Shown here piece after piece: positions 16,798-24,033 of a stretch of 64,000 nucleotides of DNA (positions are counted from its first letter, which is position 1; each line of letters begins with the position of its first letter). Source of the stretch: Streptantibioticus silvisoli (GTDB lineage: Bacteria; Actinomycetota; Actinomycetes; Streptomycetales; Streptomycetaceae); NCBI RefSeq assembly GCF_027947535.2, contig NZ_JAAGKO020000004.1, positions 124,001-188,000 of the forward strand. The letters run 5' to 3'. A program made the translations under genes and the position numbers. The notes below the pieces were generated by a model. The model did not search any database. It was not told the DNA's origin and saw only the letters and a list, made by a program, of their open reading frames with translations.

Positions 16798-17526
16798 TCA
16801 CGTCGCCGGGTCGTGCTCCACCGCCGCCCGGACCTGGCGCATCACCGGGCCGACGACGCCGGCGGGGGCATCGTCGAGGAGCTTGCCGCCGTCGACCTTG
16901 GGATAGAGGGTGACCAGGCCGAAGGTGGTGGGGGTCAGCCAGACGCAGTCGGAGGCGTCGGAGGCCATCCAGCCGGACCGCACCAGCGTCTCCTGGCAGC
17001 CGGCCCGTCCGCCGTGCGGTCCGGCGTCCGTGGCCGACCAGTCGCTGGTGACCCGGTCGCCGGCGCCGTCGTCGGTGGTGGAGGGGACCTTCGCGAGCCG
17101 GTCCAGCGCCGCCGGGTCGTACCCGGTGCCGTTGAGCCCGGCGACGACGACGTACGCGTTCTTCGCCGGGTCGTCGTAGACGGCCTCAACCATGCTGCCG
17201 GTGATGCCCAGTTGGGTGGTGAGGGTGTCAAGGCTGGCGGTCAGCCTGGCCAGGTCGTCGGCCGGCGGGCGGAAGCGGGCCAGACCGTCGACGGTGGCCG
17301 GAGCGGTCAACACCCAGGAGGCGGAGCCGGATCGGCCGGTCGCGGCAGCCGCTCCCGGCGCGGTGCCGGTGCCCCGTGCGGCAGCGGTGCCCGGTGCGGT
17401 GGACGCCGTGGCGGCCGGTCCCGAACCGGACGCGGACGCCGGTCCGCCGGCCGAACAGCCGGTCACCGCGGCGCCGGCGAACGCGGCCAGGGCCATGGCG
17501 AACGCGGCGAGGGAGCTCCTGGGCAT
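16798..17526 (-). CDS. Putative lipoprotein
   Basis: A 242-residue exported lipoprotein: hydrophobic signal segment and lipobox VTGC with the lipid-carrying Cys at 24. Residues 25-70 are an Ala/Gly/Ser/Thr-rich linker. A globular domain of about 170 residues follows, with two Cys near SGWMASDASDC and AGCQETL that could pair. I do not recognise the family; similar lipoproteins of unknown role are common in streptomycetes. The gene stands alone between repeat-rich spacers. Confidence 0.82.
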   Translation of the reverse strand: MPRSSLAAFAMALAAFAGAAVTGCSAGGPASASGSGPAATASTAPGTAAARGTGTAPGAAAATGRSGSASWVLTAPATVDGLARFRPPADDLARLTASLDTLTTQLGITGSMVEAVYDDPAKNAYVVVAGLNGTGYDPAALDRLAKVPSTTDDGAGDRVTSDWSATDAGPHGGRAGCQETLVRSGWMASDASDCVWLTPTTFGLVTLYPKVDGGKLLDDAPAGVVGPVMRQVRAAVEHDPAT

Positions 17527-17742
17527 GACGGTTCCTCAAGGGAGGCGGAACGGGCGGGCGCGGACACTCCGCCCGAAGGCGGCCTTCCGTGCCCCCCACT
17601 GTCCCGTTCCGCCTCCCGGCCCGGAAGCAAGTACCGCTTGCCCCGGGGGTCAGTGATGCTTAACGGCCGTTCGCACGGCCAGAGTTCGACGCGGGTGCCA
17701 GGCAACGCCGGTTCACCGCCGACCCGTCCGACGCCGCCCCCC

Positions 17743-17858
17743 GCACCGCCAGCTCCTCGACCGCCGCCGCTGACAACCCCGCACCGCCGGCGCCGCCAAC
17801 CCCTGCACCGCCAGCTCCTCGACCGCCGCCGCCAGCCCCGCACCGCCGGCGCCGCCAC
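17743..17858 (+). repeat. 62-bp tandem duplication in the spacer
   Basis: A GC-rich unit starting GCACCGCCAGCTCCTCGACC at 17743 recurs at 17805, nearly identical to 17858. It lies between two lipoprotein genes with no supported frame. The whole spacer is built of CCGCCGCC and CACCGCC words. Confidence 0.75.
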
Positions 17859-17914
17859 CCTCCCGCGCCGCCAACCGCCGGCCCCGCCAACCCCCGCACC
17901 GCTGGAACCGACCC

Positions 17915-18607
17915 TCAGGCCGACGGGCTCGCGCTCGGGGCGTTGGTGCGCTTGGGGAGCAGGACCTGGCAGGTCTTGAACGCCTTGGCCGTCTTGGAGT
18001 CGCCGGACGCGACGCCCTTCATGCCGGTGCCGCCGCGAGTGCCCGGGGAGGCGGAGGGCAGCGTCACGCCGTGGTCCTTCAGGCAGCTGGTGAACGCCTT
18101 CATCGCGGTCGCGTTCGCGCCACCGCCGCCGAAGGCGCCGCCGGCCCCGCCGCCGAAGCTGGGGCGCAGCTTCTCGCAGGCCTGCTCGGCCTTGGCGTAC
18201 GCCGGGTTCGCGGACTGGCCGCCACCGAAGCCACCGCCGAAGCCGCCGCCACGCCCGCCGAACCCACCGCGTGCGCCGCCGTTCGAACCGGGGGCGCCGC
18301 TCGGCGCGCCGCTGGGCCGGTGGCCGCCGCCGAACCCGCCGCCGAAGCCGCCGCTGGGCCGGCCGCTCGGGCGGGCCGGGAGCTTGACGCCGTGCTGCGA
18401 GAGGCACTGCTGGTAGGCGGCCATCTGCTGCGGGCCGCCGGAGGCCCCCGCGGAGGGGGTGGCCGACGCCTTCGCCGACGTACCGCCGGAGGAGGAAGAG
18501 GAGGAGCAGCCGGTGAGCAGCAGCAGGCCGGCGGCGATGACCGCGGCGGGTACGAGGGCCCGGCGCGACGTGCTGGACGCGGCCGACGGGATGGTGGTCC
18601 GGGTCAT
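17915..18607 (-). CDS. FGGG-rich lipoprotein with an internal duplication, divergent to the efflux operon
   Basis: A 230-residue lipoprotein with lipobox LTGC (Cys34) followed by poly-Ser. It consists of two related halves: AYQQCLSQHGVKLP (64-77) with AKAEQACEKLRP (138-149), and AFTSCLKDHGVTLP (171-184) with AKAFKTCQVLLP (207-218). Each half thus has a Cys-HGV-LP motif and a second Cys, suggesting two small disulfide-bonded units. Between and after them lie Gly/Phe-rich GGFGGG segments (86-130 and 151-163). It is transcribed away from the MacAB-like operon, 271 bp from the adaptor start, and shares the FGGG composition with two proteins of that operon. It may be an outer-face component or regulator of the pump; the function is unproven. 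Confidence 0.82.
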   Translation of the reverse strand: MTRTTIPSAASSTSRRALVPAAVIAAGLLLLTGCSSSSSSGGTSAKASATPSAGASGGPQQMAAYQQCLSQHGVKLPARPSGRPSGGFGGGFGGGHRPSGAPSGAPGSNGGARGGFGGRGGGFGGGFGGGQSANPAYAKAEQACEKLRPSFGGGAGGAFGGGGANATAMKAFTSCLKDHGVTLPSASPGTRGGTGMKGVASGDSKTAKAFKTCQVLLPKRTNAPSASPSA

Positions 18608-18697
18608 GGGGGCCGGCTCTCCTCGGGAATGCGGTAGCAGGGCGTGGTGGGCGTACCACCGCCGCCCTACTCAACCGCACCGGCTTGAGGGCGGGCT

Positions 18698-18730
18698 GGG
18701 AGATTTCCGGGAGTTTCCTGGGAGTCCCGG
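18698..18730. promoter_or_regulatory. Three direct repeats at 11-bp spacing, candidate response-regulator operator
   Basis: GGGAGATTTCC, GGGAGTTTCCT and GGGAGTCCCGG start at 18698, 18709 and 18720, exactly one helical turn apart. OmpR/PhoB-type regulators bind such 11-bp direct repeats. The site lies 91 bp upstream of the divergent lipoprotein start and 149 bp upstream of the adaptor. Confidence 0.6.
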
Positions 18731-18746
18731 GCGGCCGATGGCGGTC

Positions 18747-18773
18747 GGTACGCATGGTTGCGTACCGGTACGC
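18747..18773. promoter_or_regulatory. Palindrome GGTACGCA-N4-TGCGTACC plus a direct half-copy
   Basis: A perfect 8-bp inverted repeat (18747-18754 and 18759-18766) is followed at once by another GGTACGC (18767-18773). It lies midway between the divergent genes and could be an operator or a second regulator site. Confidence 0.5.
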
Positions 18774-18817
18774 GCTGGTTCGACCGGGGTGGCGGGCCGG
18801 GTGTGCGGGGGTGGCGT

Positions 18818-18835
18818 TCCCAGCGAACTCCCAGC
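18818..18835 (-). promoter_or_regulatory. Second, inverted cluster of the 11-bp-spaced motif
   Basis: TCCCAGC occurs at 18818 and 18829, again 11 bp apart; on the bottom strand this reads GCTGGGA twice, the same core as in the cluster at 18695-18730. It sits 44 bp before the adaptor ATG. Confidence 0.5.
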
Positions 18836-18878
18836 CGGGTGTCAGGAGTTCGACAAGGCGGACGGTCACTCTGCTGCC

Positions 18879-20228
18879 ATGAAGGTGCTCCCACGGCGGC
18901 GCAGGGCCGTCCTGATGAACTCGGTGCTCGGCGTCGTGCTCCTCGCGGCCGCCGCCGGCGCCTACGCGGCGGTGAACAGCGACAGCACCACACCGGCCCG
19001 CACCGGCACCCGTACCGCGACGGTCGCCAAGGGCACGGTCCTGGCGACGGTCTCCGGCTCCGGGTCGCTCGCCTCCCCCAGTGACGCGGGCGTCAGCTTC
19101 ACCACCGGCGGCACGCTCACCGAGGTGAAGGTCGCCCCCGGTGACACGGTGACCAAGGGCGAGGTGCTGGCGAAGGTCGACCCGACCTCGGCCGACCAGA
19201 CGCTCCAGGAGGACCAGGCCACGCTCACCGCGGACCAGGACAACCTCACCAAGGCCGAGGCGGGTGAGACCACGACGACCGACAGCGGTTCGTCCGGTGG
19301 CGGCTCCTCGCGCGGCGGGGCGTCCTCACAGGCGGCCACCACCACGACGACCGTCGACCCCGCCCAGGTCGCGCAGGCCCAGGCGCAGGTGACGCAGGCG
19401 CAGAACGCGGTGGCCGCGGCGCAGAGCGCGGTCGACGGCACGGAGTTGACCGCACCGGTCAGCGGCACGGTCGCCTCGGTGGCCGGCAAGGTCGGCGACA
19501 CGGTGGCCGGCTCTTCCGGTTCGGCCGGCAACTCCGGTGGTTCCGGCGGCGGTTCGAGCTCCGGCTCGTCCTCGTCCGGGTCCTCCTCCAGCTCGTCGTC
19601 GTCCGCGCCGACCGGCTTCGTCGTCATCACCAACCCCACCGGCATGCAGGTCACCGCCGACTTCTCCGAGTCCGACTCGCTGAAGATCAAGGCCGGCCAG
19701 CCCGCCACGGTGACGCTCACCGCCGAATCCGACAAGGTCCTCAACGCCAAGGTGCTGTCGGTCAGTTCGCTGCCGGTCAGCAGTGGTTCCGGTTCCGGCG
19801 GCGGCAGCGGTTCGGGCAGCGCGGTGCAGTACGCGGCGACGCTGGCGATCTCCGGCTCCACCACCGGACTGCGCACCGGCCTGTCCGCCACCATCCAGGT
19901 GGTCACCGGTGAGGCGTCCGACGCGCTCTACGTCCCGGCCGAGGCGGTCAGCGGCACCGGTGCCGCCCGCACGGTCACCGTGGTCGCCAAGGACGGCAGC
20001 ACCAGCACGGTCAACGTGACCGTGGGCGTGCAGGGCGACACCGACGACCAGATCACCAGCGGCCTGACCGCCGGCCAGCAGATCCAGATCGCCTCCGTGG
20101 CCTCCACCGGCACCAACGGCTTCCCCAGCGGCGCCTTCCCCGGCGGCGCGGGCGCGGGCCGGGCCGGCGGCTTCGGTGGCGGCGCCGGCGGCGGCTTCGG
20201 CGGCGGTCGCGGCGGGGGCCGCGGATGA
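18879..20228 (+). CDS. Membrane-fusion (HlyD/MacA-like) adaptor subunit
   Basis: A 449-residue periplasmic-adaptor-type protein for a MacAB-like ABC exporter. The N-terminus has one membrane segment (about 12-28). A split biotinyl-lipoyl domain (ATVSGSGSLASPSDAGVSFTTGG and LTAPVSGTVASVAGKVGD) flanks a short coiled coil (DQTLQEDQATLTADQDNL, AQAQAQVTQAQNAVAAAQ). Long Ser/Gly linkers interrupt the lipoyl and beta-barrel parts, more than is usual. The C-terminus ends in a GGFGGG-type tail of about 25 residues. ATG 18879 is chosen because the upstream extension is not protein-like and this start gives a normal signal-anchor. The stop overlaps the ATPase start (ATGA), so the two are translationally coupled. 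Confidence 0.9.
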   Translation: MKVLPRRRRAVLMNSVLGVVLLAAAAGAYAAVNSDSTTPARTGTRTATVAKGTVLATVSGSGSLASPSDAGVSFTTGGTLTEVKVAPGDTVTKGEVLAKVDPTSADQTLQEDQATLTADQDNLTKAEAGETTTTDSGSSGGGSSRGGASSQAATTTTTVDPAQVAQAQAQVTQAQNAVAAAQSAVDGTELTAPVSGTVASVAGKVGDTVAGSSGSAGNSGGSGGGSSSGSSSSGSSSSSSSSAPTGFVVITNPTGMQVTADFSESDSLKIKAGQPATVTLTAESDKVLNAKVLSVSSLPVSSGSGSGGGSGSGSAVQYAATLAISGSTTGLRTGLSATIQVVTGEASDALYVPAEAVSGTGAARTVTVVAKDGSTSTVNVTVGVQGDTDDQITSGLTAGQQIQIASVASTGTNGFPSGAFPGGAGAGRAGGFGGGAGGGFGGGRGGGRG

Positions 20229-21151
20229 TCCCGCGCCTGCGCCTGCGGCGCCGCGGGCCCGCGGACGTACCCGGCGCCATCGTCTCCAGCGCCGAGAACG
20301 ACCCGCCGCCCGACCCGTTGGCCGCCCACGGCCTGGCGGCGGACGGTGGCCCGTGGGGACCGCCGCCGGTCATCGACGTGCGGTCGCTGATGAAGACCTA
20401 CGGGCACGGCGAGGCCGCGGTGCACGCGCTGGCCGGCCCGTACGACCCGGCCACCGGTGAGCGGCGCGGGGTGGACCTGACCGTCAAGCGCGGCGACTTC
20501 GTCGCGGTGATGGGCAGTTCGGGCTCCGGCAAGTCCACCCTGATGAACATCATCGGCTGCCTCGACGTGCCCACCTCCGGCTCCTACCGGCTCGACGGCA
20601 TCGACGTGGGCGGGCTGGACGAACACCAGCTGTCCCTGGTGCGCAACCGCAAGATCGGCTTCGTCTTCCAGTCGTTCAACCTGGTCCCGCGCACCCCCGC
20701 GCTCGCGCAGGTCGAACTCCCGCTGGCCTACGCCGGGGTGCGCAGCGCCGACCGGCGTCAGCGGGCGGTGGCCGCGCTCACCCTGGTGGGCCTCGGCGAC
20801 CGGATGGACCACCGGCCCAACGAGTTGTCCGGCGGCCAGCAGCAACGCGTCGCCGTGGCAAGGGCGTTGGTGACCTCACCGGCGATGCTGCTGGCCGACG
20901 AGCCGACCGGCAACCTCGACAGCCGCAGCACCGCGGAGGTGCTGGGCATCGTCGACCGGCTCAACGCCACCGGCCGCACCGTCGTGCTGATCACCCACGA
21001 GGACGAGGTGGCCCGGCACGCCAAGCGGGTGGTGCGGCTGGTCGACGGCCAGATCACCGAGGACGTCCGGCAGGCCCCGGTGGACGGCCCGCCGCCCGCC
21101 ATGGCCCCCGTCCCCGCCCTCCCGTCGTCCACCGGAGGCGATCCGCGGTGA
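20225..21151 (+). CDS. ABC transporter ATP-binding protein, MacB type
   Basis: A 308-residue ATPase of the MacB/LolD class. Walker A is GSSGSGKST (about 97-105), the Q-loop lies in FVFQSFNLVP, the ABC signature is LSGGQQQRVAVARAL, Walker B is MLLADEPTGNLD and the H-loop is ITHED. An unusual 48-residue N-terminal extension and a Pro/Ala-rich C-terminal tail are not part of the domain. It energises export through the permease encoded next; its own start overlaps the adaptor stop and its stop overlaps the permease GTG by 4 bp, which fixes it inside one coupled operon. Confidence 0.95.
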   Translation: MIPRLRLRRRGPADVPGAIVSSAENDPPPDPLAAHGLAADGGPWGPPPVIDVRSLMKTYGHGEAAVHALAGPYDPATGERRGVDLTVKRGDFVAVMGSSGSGKSTLMNIIGCLDVPTSGSYRLDGIDVGGLDEHQLSLVRNRKIGFVFQSFNLVPRTPALAQVELPLAYAGVRSADRRQRAVAALTLVGLGDRMDHRPNELSGGQQQRVAVARALVTSPAMLLADEPTGNLDSRSTAEVLGIVDRLNATGRTVVLITHEDEVARHAKRVVRLVDGQITEDVRQAPVDGPPPAMAPVPALPSSTGGDPR

Positions 21152-22359
21152 ACCCCTTCGAGACCCTGCGCTTCGCGGTCGGCGGACTCGCCGCCAACAA
21201 GGTGCGGTCCGGCCTGACCATGCTCGGCGTGCTGATCGGCGTGGCCGCGGTCATCCTGCTGCTCGCGGTCGGCAACGGCTCCTCCCAGGCGGTGAAGGAC
21301 TCCATCGAGAAGCTGGGCACCAACTCCCTGACCGTCACCTCCGGCGCCGGATTCGGCGCCACCGGCGGCGCGACCACCACCAAGCCGCTCACCGTGGACG
21401 ACGCCCGCGCGCTGGCCGATACCAAGACCAACCCGGACGTGCGGTCGGTGGCTCCGGAGGTCACCACCTCGCAGACCGCGCTCTACCAGGGCACCTCGCA
21501 CACCGTCAGCCAGGTCGTCGGCACCTACCCGGCGTACTTCGAGGCGTCCAACAGCAAGGTCGTCAAGGGCGACTACTTCAGCGCCGACGACGTCCTCAAC
21601 TCCCGCAAGGTCGCCGTCATCGGCTCCACCACCGCCACCGACCTGTTCGGCACCGCCGACCCGGTCGGCAAGCAACTGGTGCTGGGCGGCACGCCGTTCA
21701 CCGTGGTCGGCGAACTGGCCACCAAGGGCGGCACCGGGTTCCAGGACCCCGACGACGTGGTGATCGCCCCGCTGCCCACCGTGCAGAACGCCTTCACCGG
21801 CTTCGGCTCGCTCAACCAGATCCTGGTGGAGGCCACGTCGGCCACCGCGACCACGCCGGCCCAGAACGAGATCACCACCACGCTGATGGGCCAGCACGGC
21901 ATCAGCGACCCGACCGCGCTGGACTTCCGGGTCAGCAGCCAGACCTCGCTGCTGACCACGCAGGCCTCCACCAACCAGACGTTCACCGTGCTGCTGGGCG
22001 CGGTCGCCGCGATCTCGCTGCTGGTCGGCGGCATCGGCATCACCAACATCATGCTGGTGACGGTGACCGAGCGGACCCGCGAGATCGGCATCCGTAAGGC
22101 GATCGGCGCCCCCAAGGGCGTCATCCTCGGCCAGTTCCTCACCGAGTCCACCCTGCTGTCGCTGGTCGGCGGCGGGCTCGGCGTGGCCGTCGGCCTGATC
22201 GGCTCGCGGTTCACCATCGTCGGCATCAAGCCGGTCGTCATCCCCGAGTCGGTGGTCGGCGCCCTGGCCATCGCGGTGGCCATCGGCCTGTTCTTCGGCA
22301 GCTACCCGGCCAACCGCGCCGCCAGCCTGCGGCCCATCGAGGCCCTCCGGCACGAGTGA
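21148..22359 (+). CDS. ABC transporter permease, MacB/FtsX family
   Basis: A 403-residue permease with the MacB layout: one N-terminal helix (LTMLGVLIGVAAVILLLAVGNG), a large extracytoplasmic MacB-PCD domain (about 45-275), then three C-terminal helices of the FtsX domain with the conserved TERTREIGIRKAIGAPKGVILGQF loop and a closing EALRHE motif. It works with the ATPase upstream and the adaptor, probably in efflux of peptides, lipids or antibiotics. The GTG start overlaps the preceding stop. Confidence 0.95.
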   Translation: MNPFETLRFAVGGLAANKVRSGLTMLGVLIGVAAVILLLAVGNGSSQAVKDSIEKLGTNSLTVTSGAGFGATGGATTTKPLTVDDARALADTKTNPDVRSVAPEVTTSQTALYQGTSHTVSQVVGTYPAYFEASNSKVVKGDYFSADDVLNSRKVAVIGSTTATDLFGTADPVGKQLVLGGTPFTVVGELATKGGTGFQDPDDVVIAPLPTVQNAFTGFGSLNQILVEATSATATTPAQNEITTTLMGQHGISDPTALDFRVSSQTSLLTTQASTNQTFTVLLGAVAAISLLVGGIGITNIMLVTVTERTREIGIRKAIGAPKGVILGQFLTESTLLSLVGGGLGVAVGLIGSRFTIVGIKPVVIPESVVGALAIAVAIGLFFGSYPANRAASLRPIEALRHE

Positions 22360-22454
22360 CCCCGCCCGCTCCCGGCCCGCCCGGCGCCGCGCACCGCACC
22401 ACCCGCCCCGCACGACCCCGTATGGAACCGCCGTATGGACAGGAGTACCCGGAC

Positions 22455-23198
22455 ATGGCCCGACGCCGAACCGACCTCGTGAAGGCCGGCGCCCCCGCAC
22501 CCGCACCGGAGCCGTCCGGCGAGCTGCTGCCCCAGCCGCGGACCGCGCCCGACACCGCCGAGCTGGTGCTGCGGCCGGAGGAGGTGCTGGCGGTGCCGCC
22601 GGACGCCCGCGACATCAGCGCCGAACTGGCCGCCCCGCCGCGCCGCCGGCTGCCGTGGGCCACGCTGCTGCTGTCCGGCTGCGTGGTCGCGGCGCTGGCG
22701 TTCACCGGCGGCGTGCTGGTGGAGAAGAACCAGTCGCCGGCCGGCGCCCGGGGCGGTGCGGCGGCGTTCGCCGGTGCCCGCGGCGGCGCGGCCGGCTCCG
22801 GCGCGGCGGCCGGCCGCACGTTCGGCGGCACCCGTGGCGGCACCGCGGCGGGCGCCGCGGGCGGTGCGGCGGGCGGCGCGGCCGCCGGGATGACCACCGG
22901 CACCGTCAAACTGGTCGACGGCTCGACGATCTACGTCTCCGACGCCCAGGGCGACATCGTCAAGGTCACCACCGCGAAGTCGACCACCGTCAGCGAGTCG
23001 AAGAACGGCAAGGTCGCCGACCTCCAGCCGGGCCAGACCGTCACCGTGCGCGGCAGCGCCGACTCCTCCGGCGACATCAAGGCCAGCACCGTCACCGAGG
23101 GCGGCCTGACCGGCGGATTCGGCGGATTCGGCGGCGGGCGCGGCTTCGGCGGCGGCGCGGCGGGCGGCGCCGGCTCGAGCGCCGGGAGCGGCGGCTGA
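22455..23198 (+). CDS. Anchored extracytoplasmic protein with an OB-like domain and FGGG tail
   Basis: A 247-residue protein from ATG 22455, which has AGGAG 9 nt upstream; a frame open from 22356 is rejected. Residues 1-65 are cytoplasmic, one membrane helix lies at about 70-92, then an Ala/Gly/Arg-rich segment of about 45 residues. A 75-residue domain (GTVKLVDGSTIYVSDAQGDIVKV...LQPGQTVTVRGSADSSGDIKASTV) resembles DUF5666-type OB barrels. The last 40 residues are GGFGGFGGGRGFGGG-like. It lies between the permease and the two-component genes and probably is part of the same export or sensing unit. The family assignment is tentative. Confidence 0.8.
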   Translation: MARRRTDLVKAGAPAPAPEPSGELLPQPRTAPDTAELVLRPEEVLAVPPDARDISAELAAPPRRRLPWATLLLSGCVVAALAFTGGVLVEKNQSPAGARGGAAAFAGARGGAAGSGAAAGRTFGGTRGGTAAGAAGGAAGGAAAGMTTGTVKLVDGSTIYVSDAQGDIVKVTTAKSTTVSESKNGKVADLQPGQTVTVRGSADSSGDIKASTVTEGGLTGGFGGFGGGRGFGGGAAGGAGSSAGSGG

Positions 23199-23301
23199 CC
23201 GCGGGCGGCGGGGGCTGAGCGGGGCAGCCGCGCCGCCCGGACGCGGCACGGCGTACCGTTGCCCAGCCCCCACCGCACGTGACGAAGGACCCAGAGGGCG
23301 G

Positions 23302-24033
23302 ATGACCATGGACGCACCCGAGGCCAGCCTGCTGGTCGTCGACGACGAACCCAACATCAGGGAACTGCTGTCGGCCTCCCTGCGCTTCGCCGGATTCCGG
23401 GTGGTCTCGGCCGCCACCGGCGCCGAGGCGCTGGCCGTGGTGGCCGGCGACTGCCCCGACCTGGTGGTCCTCGACGTGATGCTGCCGGACATGGACGGCT
23501 TCGCCGTCGTGCGGCGGCTGCGCGAGGAGACCGCCTACGGCCGCAACGCCGCCGCCCGCGACCACCTGCCGGTGCTGTTCCTGACCGCCAAGGACGGCGT
23601 GGAGGACAAGGTCTCCGGGCTGACGGCCGGCGGCGACGACTACGTCACCAAGCCCTTCAGCCTCGAGGAGCTCATCGCCCGCATCCGCGCGATCCTGCGG
23701 CGCACCGGCGGCCCCGACGACAACGGCACCCTCATGGTCGGTGACCTCGAACTCGACCCGGTCGGCCACCAGGTGCTGCGGGGCGGCCGGGTGGTGTCGC
23801 TGTCGCCCACCGAGTTCAAACTCCTCGAATACCTGATGGCCAACGCCGGCCGGGTGCTGTCCAAACCGCAGATCCTCGACCACGTGTGGGCCTACGACTT
23901 CGGCGGCGACCTCAGCATCGTCGAGTCCTACATCTCCTACCTGCGCCGCAAGCTCGACAGCGGCGAGGGCGGTGCCGCGAAACTCATCCACACCGTGCGC
24001 GGCGTCGGATACGTCCTGCGCCGGCCGCACTGA
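23302..24033 (+). CDS. OmpR/PhoB-family response regulator
   Basis: A 243-residue regulator. The receiver domain (about 9-132) has the acidic pair DD14-15, phospho-acceptor Asp58 in VVLDVMLPDMDG, the switch Thr in FLTAKD and Lys117 in YVTKPF. A short insert (TAYGRNAAARDHL) precedes the fourth strand. The winged-helix DNA-binding domain spans about 145-242 (SLSPTEFKLLEYLMANAGRVLSK to HTVRGVGYVLR). It overlaps the kinase start by 1 bp. The 11-bp-phased repeats upstream of this operon are the best candidate targets. Confidence 0.96.
   Translation: MTMDAPEASLLVVDDEPNIRELLSASLRFAGFRVVSAATGAEALAVVAGDCPDLVVLDVMLPDMDGFAVVRRLREETAYGRNAAARDHLPVLFLTAKDGVEDKVSGLTAGGDDYVTKPFSLEELIARIRAILRRTGGPDDNGTLMVGDLELDPVGHQVLRGGRVVSLSPTEFKLLEYLMANAGRVLSKPQILDHVWAYDFGGDLSIVESYISYLRRKLDSGEGGAAKLIHTVRGVGYVLRRPH

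Noticed and set aside
17660-17899. A 79-codon frame between the lipoprotein genes
   Set aside because: It is entirely Gly/Ala/Arg low complexity and consists of the 62-bp DNA repeat; no ribosome site.
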